Shown here in pieces: positions 1 to 12,300 of a DNA stretch of 28,005 nucleotides; the stretch's first letter is position 1, and each line of letters starts with the position of its first letter. This stretch comes from Elysia marginata. Its lineage: Eukaryota; Mollusca; Gastropoda; Plakobranchidae. A program made the translations under genes and the position numbers. Under the pieces are notes generated by a model. It had not been told where the DNA came from. It saw only the letters and a program-made list of their open reading frames with translations, and ran no database searches. The stretch is from contig BMAT01010548.1 in NCBI GenBank assembly GCA_019649035.1, positions 155,704 to 183,708 of the forward strand, read 5' to 3'.

Positions 1-1826
1 AAAAAAAAAAAAAATATTTTCTTGGTATATTGCAAAGTTTTAATTACATGTATGTTTTATTATAAACTACTGTTAAAATATTAGAATGATGGCCAGAAAA
101 AAGATATTCAACAAAAGGATCGGTTGATGATCTCTTAAAATCATTTGTAGTATAAAAAATTTTAAACGCCTTTTTTTTTTTCATTTCCTTTTGCTTGGGT
201 GTCAGTGATTCTATACATTCTATTTTCAATACCTTATCCTAATCCAGATAATAAAATAAACTTTTCACTTTCTTTAACATATCTCAAGGTGCCCTTAAAC
301 AATGTTTTTACCTCTAATCCAAAACATTCTGCAACTGGGCCTAGACTGTTAAAAAAATGACTTTTACTCAGATATTCATGCTTGCGTTGTTGCGGCGTAT
401 GTTTTTAAGTACATGAGAACATGCAACTAAGGACCACAGGCAACAAGGTAATACAAACATTAGCAGTAAAAAAAGCTGTAAGGGAACTTTGATACATGTA
501 AATGCGATGTACATGGCCTTCTAATCCCGGACAACACGACCACAAACTGACCAGCAGCGTAGGATAAGTTTATGTCACAGCTTTCAGGTGCAAAGTTAAA
601 CCCGTATTTACATGACGCCTATCCCATACAGAAGACATGGAACTGCACCTTGTGAAAGCGAAAATGGATCACCGGTCCAGAGGAGGTCCGCGGTCTTCCG
701 GACAGGATACCAGTCATGTGAAACGGGCTTTATACAATTCAAAGTCAGACTTGCACAAATAATTATATTACAATAATGGATATCATCTGTATATATAAAT
801 ATGTAGGGTTTATTACATGTATAAAATATAGACTTCATTTAGTCATTCCCTTTTCCAGACACTTGTAAGGTAATGATTATTTAAATTCATTGAAAAATAT
901 TTGAGGAACGTTTACAAGGATAACAATACATTGCGAAGCTGTGCAATAGCTTGTCATGGAATATTAGACAAAATATCTTTGTTTAAATAGAACGTCCTCC
1001 TGAGTAAGCTCCAGAAAGACAGAGAGCACATGACAACAAGAACTAGATGATTCTTTTTTTTTTAACCATGGTGTTATTACAATAAATTGATTATCCGCAA
1101 TCAGAAAAAATAAGTCTGACACCGAAAACACTAGTTTGGCAAAACTTTGTTTACAAGAAGATCTTAGTTCTCTTTTTTCTTTACATTTTACATCAAAAGA
1201 ATTGCTAACATCTTTCCACAAAGTTCTGGTAAATCAATGTGAATTTTGAAATGTTTGGTAGTTTTAAAAAAATGCGTTGTTCAAACTACAAATGTCTTGT
1301 GATGTGAAGGTTGCACTATCTGACTCATTCACTTTGATTGAGAGACATTGGAGGTCAATTGCGATGCATTTCACAGTCACAGCTTTGTCAAAAAAAATAT
1401 CAAAACACATAAGACCATAAAGTCATTTGGTAATTGGTTGTGAATGAAATAGGTCATGCACAAAATGACCTATAAGACATTTAAGATTGACTATGACTGT
1501 AAAAACACGAAACAGATGGAAAATTTCATCTGGGTTTCATTCCTGATTCACTATCAGAATTACTCATTAGTATATCGCTTTCACTTTTTTAAGATGCAAA
1601 ACTGTATTGGTAACCAATGGTAATATATTTTGCATTTGTACCACTTTGTCTTAGATTATTACTGAAAACAATAATACATACATTTTTTTAAGGTATCACA
1701 GAAAAATGGATATCATTTCTTTCTTTAAAACTAGTCTTTGCAATGGACATATATGATCTCCCCCCGCCCCAACTGTGATACTGAGAGGCCTACCATCACA
1801 TAATTGAGGCCACTAGCATGCATTAA
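1..1826. other. Non-coding flank, no gene recognised
   Basis: AT-rich DNA with many A and T runs. Open frames are short and have no recognisable domains or good splice context. The least AT-rich stretch, 605-740, is open on both strands but matches nothing I recognise. I see no RNA gene or mobile element here. Confidence 0.6.
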
Positions 1827-2140
1827 AATGGTTAGCGCGTTGGACTTGAGATCAGGAGGTCGCGAGTTCCATTCACGACCATGCCATGTTGCAATTGCCT
1901 TGGGAAAGCAATTTACCCTAACTTTCCCCAGTTCACCCAACTGTAAAATGGGTACCCAGCTACAGGCAATCTTGAATTTGTGATATGCGCCTGCAACAAC
2001 CTGTATGTGGGTTTAAAGTGGCCTTCAAATGTACTGGTATGTTGGGGCATTAGTGGCGCTGCTCTGTGGCGACACAGTTAAGCTGAGTAACGAAGCCAAA
2101 TTTTACAGAAAGGGATAAATATAGTGTATAAAAAATGTTT
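1827..2140 (+). mobile_element. SINE family A, copy 1 (5'-truncated tRNA head)
   Basis: It retains the right part of a tRNA-like promoter (tggttagcgcgttggacttg and B-box-like gagttccattc), a central block beginning ccttgggaaagcaattta, and a 3' block with ggcgctgctctgtggcgaca. It ends aaagggataaatatagtgta followed by an A-rich tail. It aligns nearly end to end with the copy at 9005-9332 and, reversed, with 13413-13691. SINEs are non-autonomous and copied by a partner LINE. Confidence 0.85.
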
Positions 2141-2540
2141 AAAAATAAAAAAAAGATGTTAGCTGGCGTAAGATGGTGGCTGCATGGATTAACTCTACAA
2201 GTAACCGAGTTATACAAAAAGATGCTTCACAGAATTTGACAACACTACTCAAATCAATACATGTATGACCAATGCAATTTAGCTTGAATTACTTAGGCTA
2301 TAAACCATGTGATGAAATTTGGTTGGCAGGTTATGGGCTAGAGCTAGGCCTGGGCCTCTAGGCTTTGTAAGGCCCAGTATTGTTATCTGAGTATTTTCTC
2401 TCCTATACGTTATATTCCTTTTTATGTATGGGTCAGATTTTACACACTTCTTACTACCATGTTTTGCCAAAATGGTACGCAGAAGAACACACATAGACAA
2501 AATAGTTTTGCCCACTTTGATTGTTGAATTTTGTAGTACT
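2141..2540. other. Non-coding spacer
   Basis: Holds an A-rich SINE tail remnant and then unique-looking AT-rich sequence. No coding, RNA or repeat signal recognised. Confidence 0.5.
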
Positions 2541-2543
2541 TAG

Positions 2544-2680
2544 GTTAGATCTAGATCTAAAACCTGGGTTAAGAGTCTAAAAATTCTGACTTGCATCTAG
2601 AAATCGTTTTAGATTATCTAGATTTAGAGCTAGATACATGTATATTAATCTAGAGGCTGTATGGGAACTAGATCCAAACT
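2544..2680. repeat. TAGATC/CTAGAT-rich degenerate simple repeat
   Basis: The motif tagatct and its relatives (ctagat, atctag, tctaga) recur about a dozen times, starting with tagatctagatctaa. It looks like a decayed hexamer satellite ending at the tRNA-like head of the next SINE. Confidence 0.6.
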
Positions 2681-2926
2681 AGATAGCTCAGTTGGTAGAG
2701 GCCTCGCTTCGTGGCCCAGAGGTCGCGGGTTTGAGCCTCAGCCAAGCACAGTCCGGGCCCCTACTGGGTCGGTGTCAGTATAATGTGACCGGCTGAGGCT
2801 AAGTCATAGTATCCCCTCTAGTCTCTGGGTGGCAGCCCGTATATTGTCATTGGGACCCAAGTACTGAGAGCACCTTTGAAGTGGAATTGGGCTTGTAAAA
2901 TATCCTTCAATTAAAAAAAATAATTG
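2681..2926 (+). mobile_element. tRNA-derived SINE family C
   Basis: The head reads tagctcagttggtagagg (A box) and gcgggtttgagcc (B box), a Lys/Ala-type tRNA relic. It is followed by about 180 bp of body (gtccgggcccctactgggtc, ggctgaggctaagtcatagt) and an A-rich 3' end. The acceptor stem does not fold as a working tRNA. This head is unrelated to that of SINE A. Confidence 0.75.
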
Positions 2927-3734
2927 CGTCTATCTTCATCCTCTTCTTTACCAAACTATCTGCCGCTACAGAATCAGCTGCACTAGTATAAGGTATTAAA
3001 AAAGGGGGGAAAAAGTAGGCTGGAGATAACAAAACTATCATTGAGACTAGAAACGGCCTGAACTGTCATCCTGCTTTTATCTTCTTGATCTTCGTTAGAC
3101 AATAGAGAAAAACTTTTTCAAGAATTTTTACCATAATTTCTTGCACAAAACAGGAAAATCAAAAAACATCGATGAAAACTGAGGAAAAGCTAAGACATTG
3201 AAACTTTGAATCACCAACAAACATGTTTTTCCATCTTGAACAAAATAATTAATGTCTGATCATAATCAACACAAATTGCATACGGACCAAAACTATTTCT
3301 TTCCTTCAAACTTTTTCAAACTCATCTGAAGCTCTTATTAAGAATGAGGATGCTTTATGGCACCAAAAACAAAAACTCAGGAGGAACTTTTCATAAATCT
3401 GATGTTACCCTTGCATACAGATTGAATAAAAATTTTATACATACAAAGCAAATTTAAAAAAAACATAGCTTCTTTCACCACTTCTTAATAATAAAACATA
3501 GGATAAACAGAGAAGCTATTGGGACTTTGAACCCGTTAAAAAGAAATATGAGAGAGGTATGACCTTAGGAAGACATTTTCAATTCTTTAAAGAAGAGCAG
3601 GATAACAAAATAAAAAAATCCTAAAGTATTTATATGCATATTCCTCTTCCGTAAGAGAAGTTGTCGCCATTGATGTCATGGTAATAGCAGAGAAGTAAAT
3701 GAACAAACAGAGAAGGAAGAGTAACATAATAACA
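2927..3734. other. Non-coding AT-rich spacer
   Basis: No exon, RNA gene or recognisable transposon. Open frames here consist of low-complexity A/T runs. Confidence 0.5.
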
Positions 3735-3776
3735 GAAGCAGCAGCAGCAACAGTAGCAGCAGTAGTAATAGTAATA
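3735..3776. repeat. Imperfect AGC/AGT/AAT trinucleotide run
   Basis: agaagcagcagcagcaacag then tagcagcagtagtaatagta. An interrupted triplet microsatellite; the short frames reading it as polyAla or polyCys are not credible genes. Confidence 0.8.
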
Positions 3777-3866
3777 GAGAAGATCATACGGTATGTTAAA
3801 TCCAATATCACTGTCTCCATCCAAGGTGCAATTCATGAAGTACGAGAGCACATCTTTTTGTTTTTG

Positions 3867-4024
3867 AACATTCATTAAACATCAAAGAAAAAAAAAGAGT
3901 ACTCAAATCCAAGTTTTCATCAAAAGCTCAGCCTAATGTAAAAAACATTCATTAAACATCAAAGAAAAAAAAAGAGTACCGGTACTCAAATCCAAGCTTT
4001 CATCAAAAGCTCAGCCTGATGGCT
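3867..4024. repeat. Recent 77-bp direct tandem duplication
   Basis: Unit one starts aacattcattaaacatcaaa at 3867 and unit two starts identically at 3944. They differ by a 6-base insertion in unit two (agtaccggtactc against agtactc) and by very few substitutions. Confidence 0.92.
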
Positions 4025-4212
4025 GCAAATCTTAAACAAGCAGTTGATTTAGTTAGGTTTTGTGAGATAACAATGATACAGCTGAGTGAAACTATCAGTA
4101 TCTGCTGCGTTGTTTATTAAGAATAAATCTTATGGTATCAGGACAATCTCTATGATTGAAATATTGTAAAGGTATGAAATTAGCAGTGGAGAGAAGTAGG
4201 CTTTTTAGTGGA

Positions 4213-4332
4213 AATGCCCGAAATGCCTGCTTTTAGTATGATTCGAACCTTCGACTTATAGATGCTTCGGCACCCACCGCCTTGCCACTTAGAGAAACAT
4301 AGCTTAAACCATGTTGCCACTACGCTCCTTAA
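4213..4332 (-). mobile_element. tRNA-like SINE relic
   Basis: On the minus strand, gtggcaaggcggtgggtgcc resembles an A box and gaaggttcgaatcat is a good B box, about 30 bases apart as in tRNAs. No body or tail is recognisable, so this is probably a short relic of a tRNA-derived SINE. Confidence 0.5.
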
Positions 4333-4521
4333 AAAAATCTCTGTTGTCTCTAGTGCATAATAAATGTAAGTGATATGACTGGTGGGTAGTTTTCATAAAA
4401 TACCATGTTTTATTGTACAAAAATTGACCCCCAAAAAAGTAGCAAACCAACAAAAGAATGGCAAAGGGACATTTGTATGATTTATCTGTATTGTTTCTTA
4501 TACTTCTACATTGGCTAATAT

Positions 4522-5126
4522 CAGGGATGTCACTTAAAGTTTCTGAAAATAACTGAAAATCCTGGCCCTACCTTCTAGTGTAAATAAAAATGTATAGAAT
4601 GCGTCACTTCAGGATAACAAATTATCATTGTCCAGTAGATCATACTTGTTCATATGTGTGTGGTAAATTCTGTTTCTTAGGCTTCAAAAAACGGACCAGA
4701 ACTGAAAAATAGCATCACTGGACTGAAGATAGGTTGATGGTTTGGGAGGAAAAAAAGTTTTCTCAAAAAGTATTTGGATAAATTTGTTTCCATAACTTCA
4801 TATGGAGACAAAGTTTCAACGACATCCTACAAAAGATGATTCAAATATGACATCTAACTTTTCATCCAAAAATGTGCGATTTTGCACAAATTTGCACAAA
4901 TTCAAATACTTGATTTTTATAGAAAAAAAAATGTTATCTTAATATATATTAAGCTATACTCAAAACTTTGCAGATTTTAGGACATTTTTTTTACAAATAA
5001 AAAATAAACGACAAACAAGTTAAGCACTACATTAAACTGAATCTTAAACTGGAGAATTTTCAAAAACATCGAAATCCCCAAAATCAAAAAAAAGAATAGG
5101 AGAATACCTGACAACGCTAGATAGAA
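4522..5126. mobile_element. Possible small TIR element (hAT-like ends)
   Basis: The left end CAGGGATGTCA and the inverse of the right end, TAGCGTTGTCA, match at 8 of 11 positions. The interior is non-coding and A-rich with repeated ttgcacaaa. No convincing target duplication is seen. Tentative. Confidence 0.25.
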
Positions 5127-6177
5127 TTACTTATTGGCAGTGTAAGAAAGATATCTTCAGTCATACTCATCTTAAAGCTAACTACCCTACACCTTGGCTG
5201 GAAAACAGAATTTCACCAGGTAGCACTTAAGTAAGTTAACAATAACAATAACTTATAAACTGATTTGCTTAATTGAAGTAAAAAAAAAAAGAAGTTGCAT
5301 CCCACATGGCATGTAAAAAACTGAGTTTTCCGATTAGTTTCCCTGTAGTTAGAAAAGCACATTTAAGTTTTAAAAAATCAACACCTGGTTTCTGCTACAT
5401 CCGACCCATCAAGCCTGGTCTATAAACAAATGGGCTCGCTGAAAAGTTAGGTTGAAATGAGTCATATTAATTCCTAGAGGGCATGAGATTTCAACAAGAG
5501 TAGCGGGACTTTCCTCTTGTCAGCCCAGGAGAAATTGAATCTTTAATGTGCCAACTCCTGTTTGGGATAATATTTAAAAGACAGTACTATAAGGAAAATA
5601 AATTGAGATTACCTGTTGGCTTTTGAATACAAACTTTTAAAATTCATGTGACTGATGCATATTGAAGATAGACTTCTTGTTCTAGACTATTGATTTTCAG
5701 TTTAAGATATTGACTTGTTCATAAGGCAGCCCTCATAACCAAAAAAAGACTGTTATATTTCAGTCCAATGAAAAAAAGTTGCACATAATTATTAAATATT
5801 GACACCAAGAAAAAAAAACCCTTCCTCTTATTTTATCTCTAATCTCATTCCCTATAATATGTTTAAGAACAGGCACTTAGAAAAGTATTTTCCTCAATCT
5901 TAGCAATGAACACAAAGATACAACATGAGCTGTGACCTTAAGTCTCATTTTCAATTTTTTTAGTTCAAGCTTCATGTAAAATTGGTAAGTATATCTTAAG
6001 CACTGGCAATGATTTTTTTAAAAACTAACCCTTTAACTCCCTGAACAATTTTTCATTCAGTGTCACTACATGCGTTCACAAAATCACCGAGTTGCTTGAA
6101 CCTCACACAGAACTAACTCTTTCACTTTCATACTATTACACTTTGATATTTACACGAGTCAAATAGCATAATCAAAG
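5127..6177 (-). other. Probable 3' UTR and downstream flank of the kinase gene
   Basis: Follows the kinase stop codon. A variant polyadenylation hexamer (ATTAAA on the minus strand) is at 5542-5547, and canonical AATAAA lies only further away, at 4408-4413 and 4113-4118. The transcript end cannot be fixed from sequence alone. No other gene is seen. Confidence 0.4.
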
Positions 6178-6375
6178 TTAGGAGCGGCCAACCGCCTTCA
6201 GTAAATCCCGAGCGCTAACATATGTTTCTTCCGTGTCAAAGTGCTGGTCGAGCCATGAGAAAGTAGGTCGATCTGCGGGCTCCCAGGACCAGCAACGAAG
6301 CATTGTGGTGTAAACGACATCTGGACATTTCTGCGGCTGAGCCAGTCTGTTCCCATCTTCAATAAACTTGATAAC
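6178..6375 (-). CDS. Kinase gene last coding exon with stop codon
   Basis: 198 nt including TAA at 6178-6180; acceptor catttatcctataag, phase 0. It encodes [20 protein letters not shown] then [13 protein letters not shown], the C-lobe end with the conserved CW and the buried arginine (R458). The tail after the domain is only about 17 residues ([18 protein letters not shown]) and has one tyrosine. Confidence 0.94.
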   Translation of the reverse strand, partial: VIKFIEDGNRLAQPQKCPDVVYTTMLRCWSWEPADRPTFSWLDQHFDTEETYVSARDLLKAVGRS

Positions 6376-9300
6376 CTTATAGGATAAATGGAAAAAAAAT
6401 ATTGAGATTATGTCATGAATGTTGAAGGTGGGGGGGTGGGGGTTGTTTAGCTTCAACTGATTTACAATTGCACTTAAAGTGAAAGTACTTTATACTCATT
6501 AAAAGTGAATTTGTTGGTGAAGCAGCGAGGCTCATTGGTTAGCGTGTCCGACTCGAGATCCAACAGTTGCAGGTTCAATTCCCAACAATGACACATGTTG
6601 TGACAGCCTTAGGAAAGCAATTTATCCACATTTCTTCAGTCCACCCAACTGTGATATAGGTACCTAGCTAAAGGCTGCTTGAAATTTGTGGAATGTCAGT
6701 AATTGAGTGCCTAACAGGCAGCTGTACTGTAATGCTTGAAATATGAGTAAAATTTGCATTTTCCCCTGTTGGGGGAAATATTTAAAGTCTTGAGACTGCC
6801 TTCAGCGGCGGAAGACTATAAACATATAAATATCTTTTCTTTGTTTAATACTCAACAGAGAAGACCAGTTGACCTTTCACAGCTAAAATTTTTTTCAGAT
6901 TAATGTTAACTTCTAATGAGATAATAAACCTCTTCAATGAAAATGCACATTTTTGTCATACTGATTAGTTATAATTTTCAACTTACCATAGTTCTAAAAT
7001 TTACTTAAGTTTCAACTTGAACAACATTATGCCATTTTTTTTTTCCAAATCTCAATTTTTGTTGTTCCCTTGATTAAAAATAGGGACGCCAAAGAGTTAT
7101 GAAAAAAAAACACCTCAAAATGAGCCTAGCTCTGCATATTGTACTAAAAAATGGCACAGACACATGTTGTGCATCAAAAAATCAATGAATGAAAACCCCT
7201 GAAATAACCTGAATAACCTGAAAATTGGCCTCCCTGTAAAAAAAAAGCCCACAGCTTAAATTTTAGCATACATCTCTGGCTGCAATTTACCTCTACTCCT
7301 GTCATTTCCTCAAACGGAGCAGCCCCGTAAGAAAACATTTCCCATAATGTGACTCCGTAGCTCCACACATCACTGGCTCTAGAGAAGTGTCCATAGCACA
7401 CACTCTCAGGGGCGTACCTGAGGAGGATCAACAAATTAGTTCATTATTCTATTTTTTTTCCTTTCTCCCAAAAAGGCAAGCTTATAGTTGGAAAAAAAAA
7501 AAACAAAAACAAAAAAATATGTGCATCTTGAACAAAATGTTACAGCACGAGAAAAAGGAAAAGAAAAAAAAAGAGTTCTAATGTACATTCAGCCTCTTGT
7601 TAATGCTAAGCTGTGAGTGTACTTTAATATCTGTAGCATAAAGGTCTGGTGGTAGACACTGAGCCTCCTGATCTAGAGGTTCAAAGTTCAAGCCCTGGCT
7701 TGCCAGGTCTGTACTTAGTCCTTGAGAAATACCCTTTACACAAACTTCCTCTCCACACTCCGGCATTCAATGAACATACGACTTTGGGCACAGAAAGATC
7801 TTGTCAGCATGCTAAAGTGATCGAGTTCAAGGGATAATTTGTTGGTAATGCATTGTCAAGGAATCACTCGTGTAAAGCACTTAGAGCATTTTGGCACATT
7901 ACTTGCCACATAAACACCACTCTTTATCCGGGGAACAGTTTGGGAATATCAAGACCTATTTTATGAAATAGGCCCGAAGACTTAAGTTGCTTTTAATTCT
8001 ACACGGTTCTCGCTTTTTTATTAACCACCATATACTACTCAATTTTATATTGTAGTTTTATAGTAACAGTAACTTTTTAGAGTGTCTATGTCTGGATGAT
8101 GATTGTGTGATTGTTAAGTGCTTTCGTCTTTTTGCATAGCCGTTTTTATGATCTATAAAAAGACATTTGAAAATCTCTGGGTTTTTTCCTCTCTATTCGA
8201 AACCTGTAAGTTATTTTGAAACTTATGGAAACCCAAATTATTCATCTCAGTAATTACGAGAATAGAGCTATATAAAACCCAATGTGAAAAGAAAGAAATG
8301 GTTAAAAAAAAAATTCTTAAACTGCTTACATATCTTATGTATTTAGAGAGGATTTTGTCACCTGTCCACTTTCTGTGTATGGGATTCTGAAAAGCTGGCT
8401 GTCTCTTGCTGGCCTATGGTGGTAAAATTGTTACTTCTTTCATTATAACATTAATATGTAATTGTTAAAGCAAGTTTTATCTATGTAAAGCACTTTGAGC
8501 ATCGCCATAGGCAGCGGTAAAGCGCTATATAAAAGTCATTTATTACTATTATTATTATAATCTTGCTTGTAACTTTGTTAGGCAATAACAAGGCCATCTG
8601 CTTGTTATCACTAAGTTTCACTGAATATTTTTATATCATCAGTAAATCTGTTTAGCCCAAATTTTAAGTAAGACACTGGTTCAGTCATTCACGTCCATCG
8701 CTTTTGTTTTCCAAACATCTCTTTCCGTTTAGCTCCTGAACACCTGTCGCTGTAGGTTTCTAAATGGCTAACCCCATACAACAGTAAAGTCCTGTTTGCA
8801 AACTCCCTCTTTGAAGTCAATTGCTTGCAGGCAAGAATGATAATTTTGTGCTCTACTCTCAGTCTTAATACAAATTTAGATACTTAGAAATCATACCAAT
8901 AGACGTTGTTTGATGTGATCTCTTAAACGTCTAACTCAGATGTTGTGCTGAGTTTAGTAAACCGTGTAGACATCTACAGCGACCATGTATATCAAACCCC
9001 AAACGGGCAGCGTGGCAGAGTGGTTAGCGCGTTGGACTCGCGATCTGGAGGTCATGGGTTCGATTCCCGACCATGCCATGTTGTAGTTGCCTTGGGAAAG
9101 CAATTTACCCTAACTTTCCTCAGTCCACCCACCTGTAAAATGGGTACCCAGCTACAGGCCATTCTTGAATTTGTGATATGCGCCTGCAACACCCTGCATA
9201 TGGGTTTAAAGTGGCCTTAAATGTACTGGTCTGCTGCGGCATTAGTGGCGCTGCTCTTGTGGCGACACAGTTACGCTGAGTAACGAAGCCTAGTTTCCCA

Positions 9301-12300
9301 AAAGGGATTAATAAAGTGTATTAAAAAAAAAACATTTACTTTCGTTTTTATGAAAAGCTGACTTGGGTGAAAATTTTTAATCTCTTACCACTTGATGGGC
9401 CAACGGCCGCCTTTAGAGGCTTTATAGTACTCCTTGTCAGTACCCATAGCTCTTGAAAGGCCAAAGTCACTTATTTTAACCTGGAAAGAGAGTAAAAAAG
9501 TAAAAGTATAGGTTCCTTCCCTTAGGCGATAAGTAGCCTGAAACAGACAGCAAAACAATTTAAACACACAGGCAAAGGTATTTTAAGGTCACTGAAGCCA
9601 ACTTATCTGCGATGGTTACCTGATATTTTCAAGAACTTAAGCCTACGTGATTTGAGAAGTCACCTTAGTTATTACGTAACTGCAGCCTAAAGCTTTGAAT
9701 TTGAGATACGATTACAATTTTTATTTAAATTAGGATTGAAACAGATCTCTTGAGATGTCCTATCAATTTTTATATAGCTTAAGTTGTTACATCAGACAAA
9801 CAATAAACCTTCCAAGAGTTCATCTCCAATTTGATATAGCTTAAACCTAATAAACAAAATTTTGCAAGGGCATCTTAATGTTTTAATACCTTTAACCTCA
9901 AACTCTACGTTTTTAAAAAGGCAAACAGCATTCAACTGTTAAAACTCATCTGACTGTCAACACAGACCTCTAACTCACTTCTCTTATGGGTGTAATCTTT
10001 TCACTGAGCAGCAGACGAAAAAAAAAAAAAAAGGTTTTGAGATGAATCGTTTAAAAAAAATATGAAACCATCTGTGTTTAAGGTATCATCTTTTGTCAGC
10101 TTTAAGTGTCACCTTTTGAAGAGATGCTAGCAGTATGTTCCTTGCCGCTAAGTCACGATGGACCAGACGTTTGCTCTCCAGGTACATCATGCCCTTCGCT
10201 ATTTGTGCAGCCCACACGTACAGCTCGCGCTCCACTCGTACCTTCTCTGGGTGCTCTTCCAGGAAATCCAGCATTGAACCCATCGGCAGGAACTCTTCAA
10301 CCTGGAGACAGATAAAAGGCAAATCAAATTCTGATGCAAAGTGGCACATTTGCGTCCCGAAATAAAAATACGTTTGGTGACCAATCGATGATGATAATCA
10401 TGTATATGAATCAGATTCATGATTTTTTTACATTACAGGATGTAGCTACTTTGAACAGTGAACTTTTCTGAGTTTCAAAACGTCTAAAAGTGCATAGAAT
10501 TATCAAATATTTGTGAGGAAATGTTAGAAATCTTTTTGATTTAAAGCATAGAGAAATAGAGAAGTAAACGTACTGTGAAAAAGCATTTTCTGAAACTGAA
10601 GTTCCAACATGTGACTCATTCGCATAAGTTGCAAGATATATACACTTTGTCAAAGTAGGATTTTAAATAACAAGAAAGGATTGAACTCTTTTATCTCATG
10701 CCGAGTATGTAGGGGAAACCTTGCTCGGATGACAAAGCCACCACCCTTAGAATGACAGTCAGAATAGAATTATAGTCACAAGTCATGTAAGTCAATGGTT
10801 TTTTTTTATCTTAAAGGAAAAAGGTTCCTCTTAAAGGAAAAGGGTTCCTTTCCTGTTTTTCTTGCATCTCAAATGGATAAAAGTACTGTAAGAAAGTTCT
10901 GTCTGTGAATTTCATATGAGAAAATTTTATCATGAAACAAGTGGTTACATTTAAAATTCATATAGTTTAATTTATGATCTGGTTTCAAAGAGCTCAATAA
11001 ATTATTTTACACCCTATGGTTTCTTTTTTTAATTTCATATGGCATAGGTTTTTTTAAGGCTTTTTAGGTTTCTCGAGTCAAATTTATAGAGACCATGCAG
11101 CTAATAAAGTAAAGTTTCCTATACCGTACTTGAGACGAACATAAGGGCACACAGACCAGGGTCCTAAATTTTCAGGCACAAGGCATAGTGAGGTAGTTTG
11201 CCATTGATTTCCTTGCCGCTTTTAGTCTCGCTGAGTCTTAAAGTTAAAAGACCTAGCTATCTATCGAGTATTGAGTGAGCACATGGGAAGAAATAAAGTT
11301 TTTTTCCCAGACTGAGGGTCGAATCCAGGGCCTCTCAGATAGTGGTCAATCCCCGTACAGATTGTGCCACCACTCAACCCATGCAGCTAATACTCGAGTA
11401 AATAAAAAAGCAAAAGAAGGTACATGTTTTTCTGATCCATGGCCTGCCTAATAGTTATACAAACCAAGAAAGGTTCATACCNNNNNNNNNNNNNNNNNNN
11501 NNNNNNNNNNNNNNNNNNNNNNNNNNNNNNNNNNNNNNNNNNNNNNNNNNNNNNNNNNNNNNNNNNNNNNNNNNNNNNNNNNNNNNNNNNNNNNNNNNNN
11601 NNNNNNNNNNNNNNNNNNNNNNNNNNNNNNNNNNNNNNNNNNNNNNNNNNNNNNNNNNNNNNNNNNNNNNNNNNNNNNNNNNNNNNNNNNNNNNNNNNNN
11701 NNNNNNNNNNNNNNNNNNNNNNNNNNNNNNNNNNNNNNNNNNNNNNNNNNNNNNNNNNNNNNNNNNNNNNNNNNNNNNNNNNNNNNNNNNNNNNNNNNNN
11801 NNNNNNNNNNNNNNNNNNNNNNNNNNNNNNNNNNNNNNNNNNTGCTTTTTTAGCTAAAGAAAACTGTTAAAATATCGGAATTCCTGCCAAAATCGGAAAA
11901 CTTGCATCCCAGTCATACGCCTCTCATAATTTGTCCTGGCTAATAATTTAATATTTAATTTGATGTAATACATCAGGGATGCAAGCAGCTGACGGAAGGA
12001 AGGAAAACTTTCAAGATCCCTATGAAGACATGAGCCTGCTTGGTACTGGTTCTTATGAGATACCCATATAGAATCTGTGATGCCCAAACCCATCACAAGG
12101 TATTTCACTAGTAAACATAGCTGTCTTTAAAAAAATCTTTCATCGGGCTTGGTTTCTGATGCTGGAGTGAGCTGTATTGGTCTTTAAAAGAGGACCCCCA
12201 GAGCCAGACAAACACGAATCTTACCTTTATAGGCTTTGAAAGTCTTCATATAGATAACATTCCTGGATTTTCACTTTTAAAAAATTGCACAAAAATATAG

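Larger units (their letters stand above)
7418..9388 (-). other. Kinase gene intron with several retroelements
   Basis: GT-AG intron holding a tRNA-like SINE (7640-7915), a retroelement 3' tail (8478-8560), one copy of a dispersed 80-bp repeat (8791-8870) and a full SINE A (9005-9332). The remainder, chiefly 7930-8470 and 8561-8790, has no recognised feature. Confidence 0.85.

Noticed and set aside
608..838. Open frames on both strands in a less AT-rich stretch
   Set aside because: No known domain, no convincing splice sites, and both strands are open, so there is no evidence for coding.
9005..9076. tRNA gene
   Set aside because: A and B boxes are present but the acceptor stem does not pair, and the block recurs as the head of repeated elements with A-rich tails, so it is a SINE.
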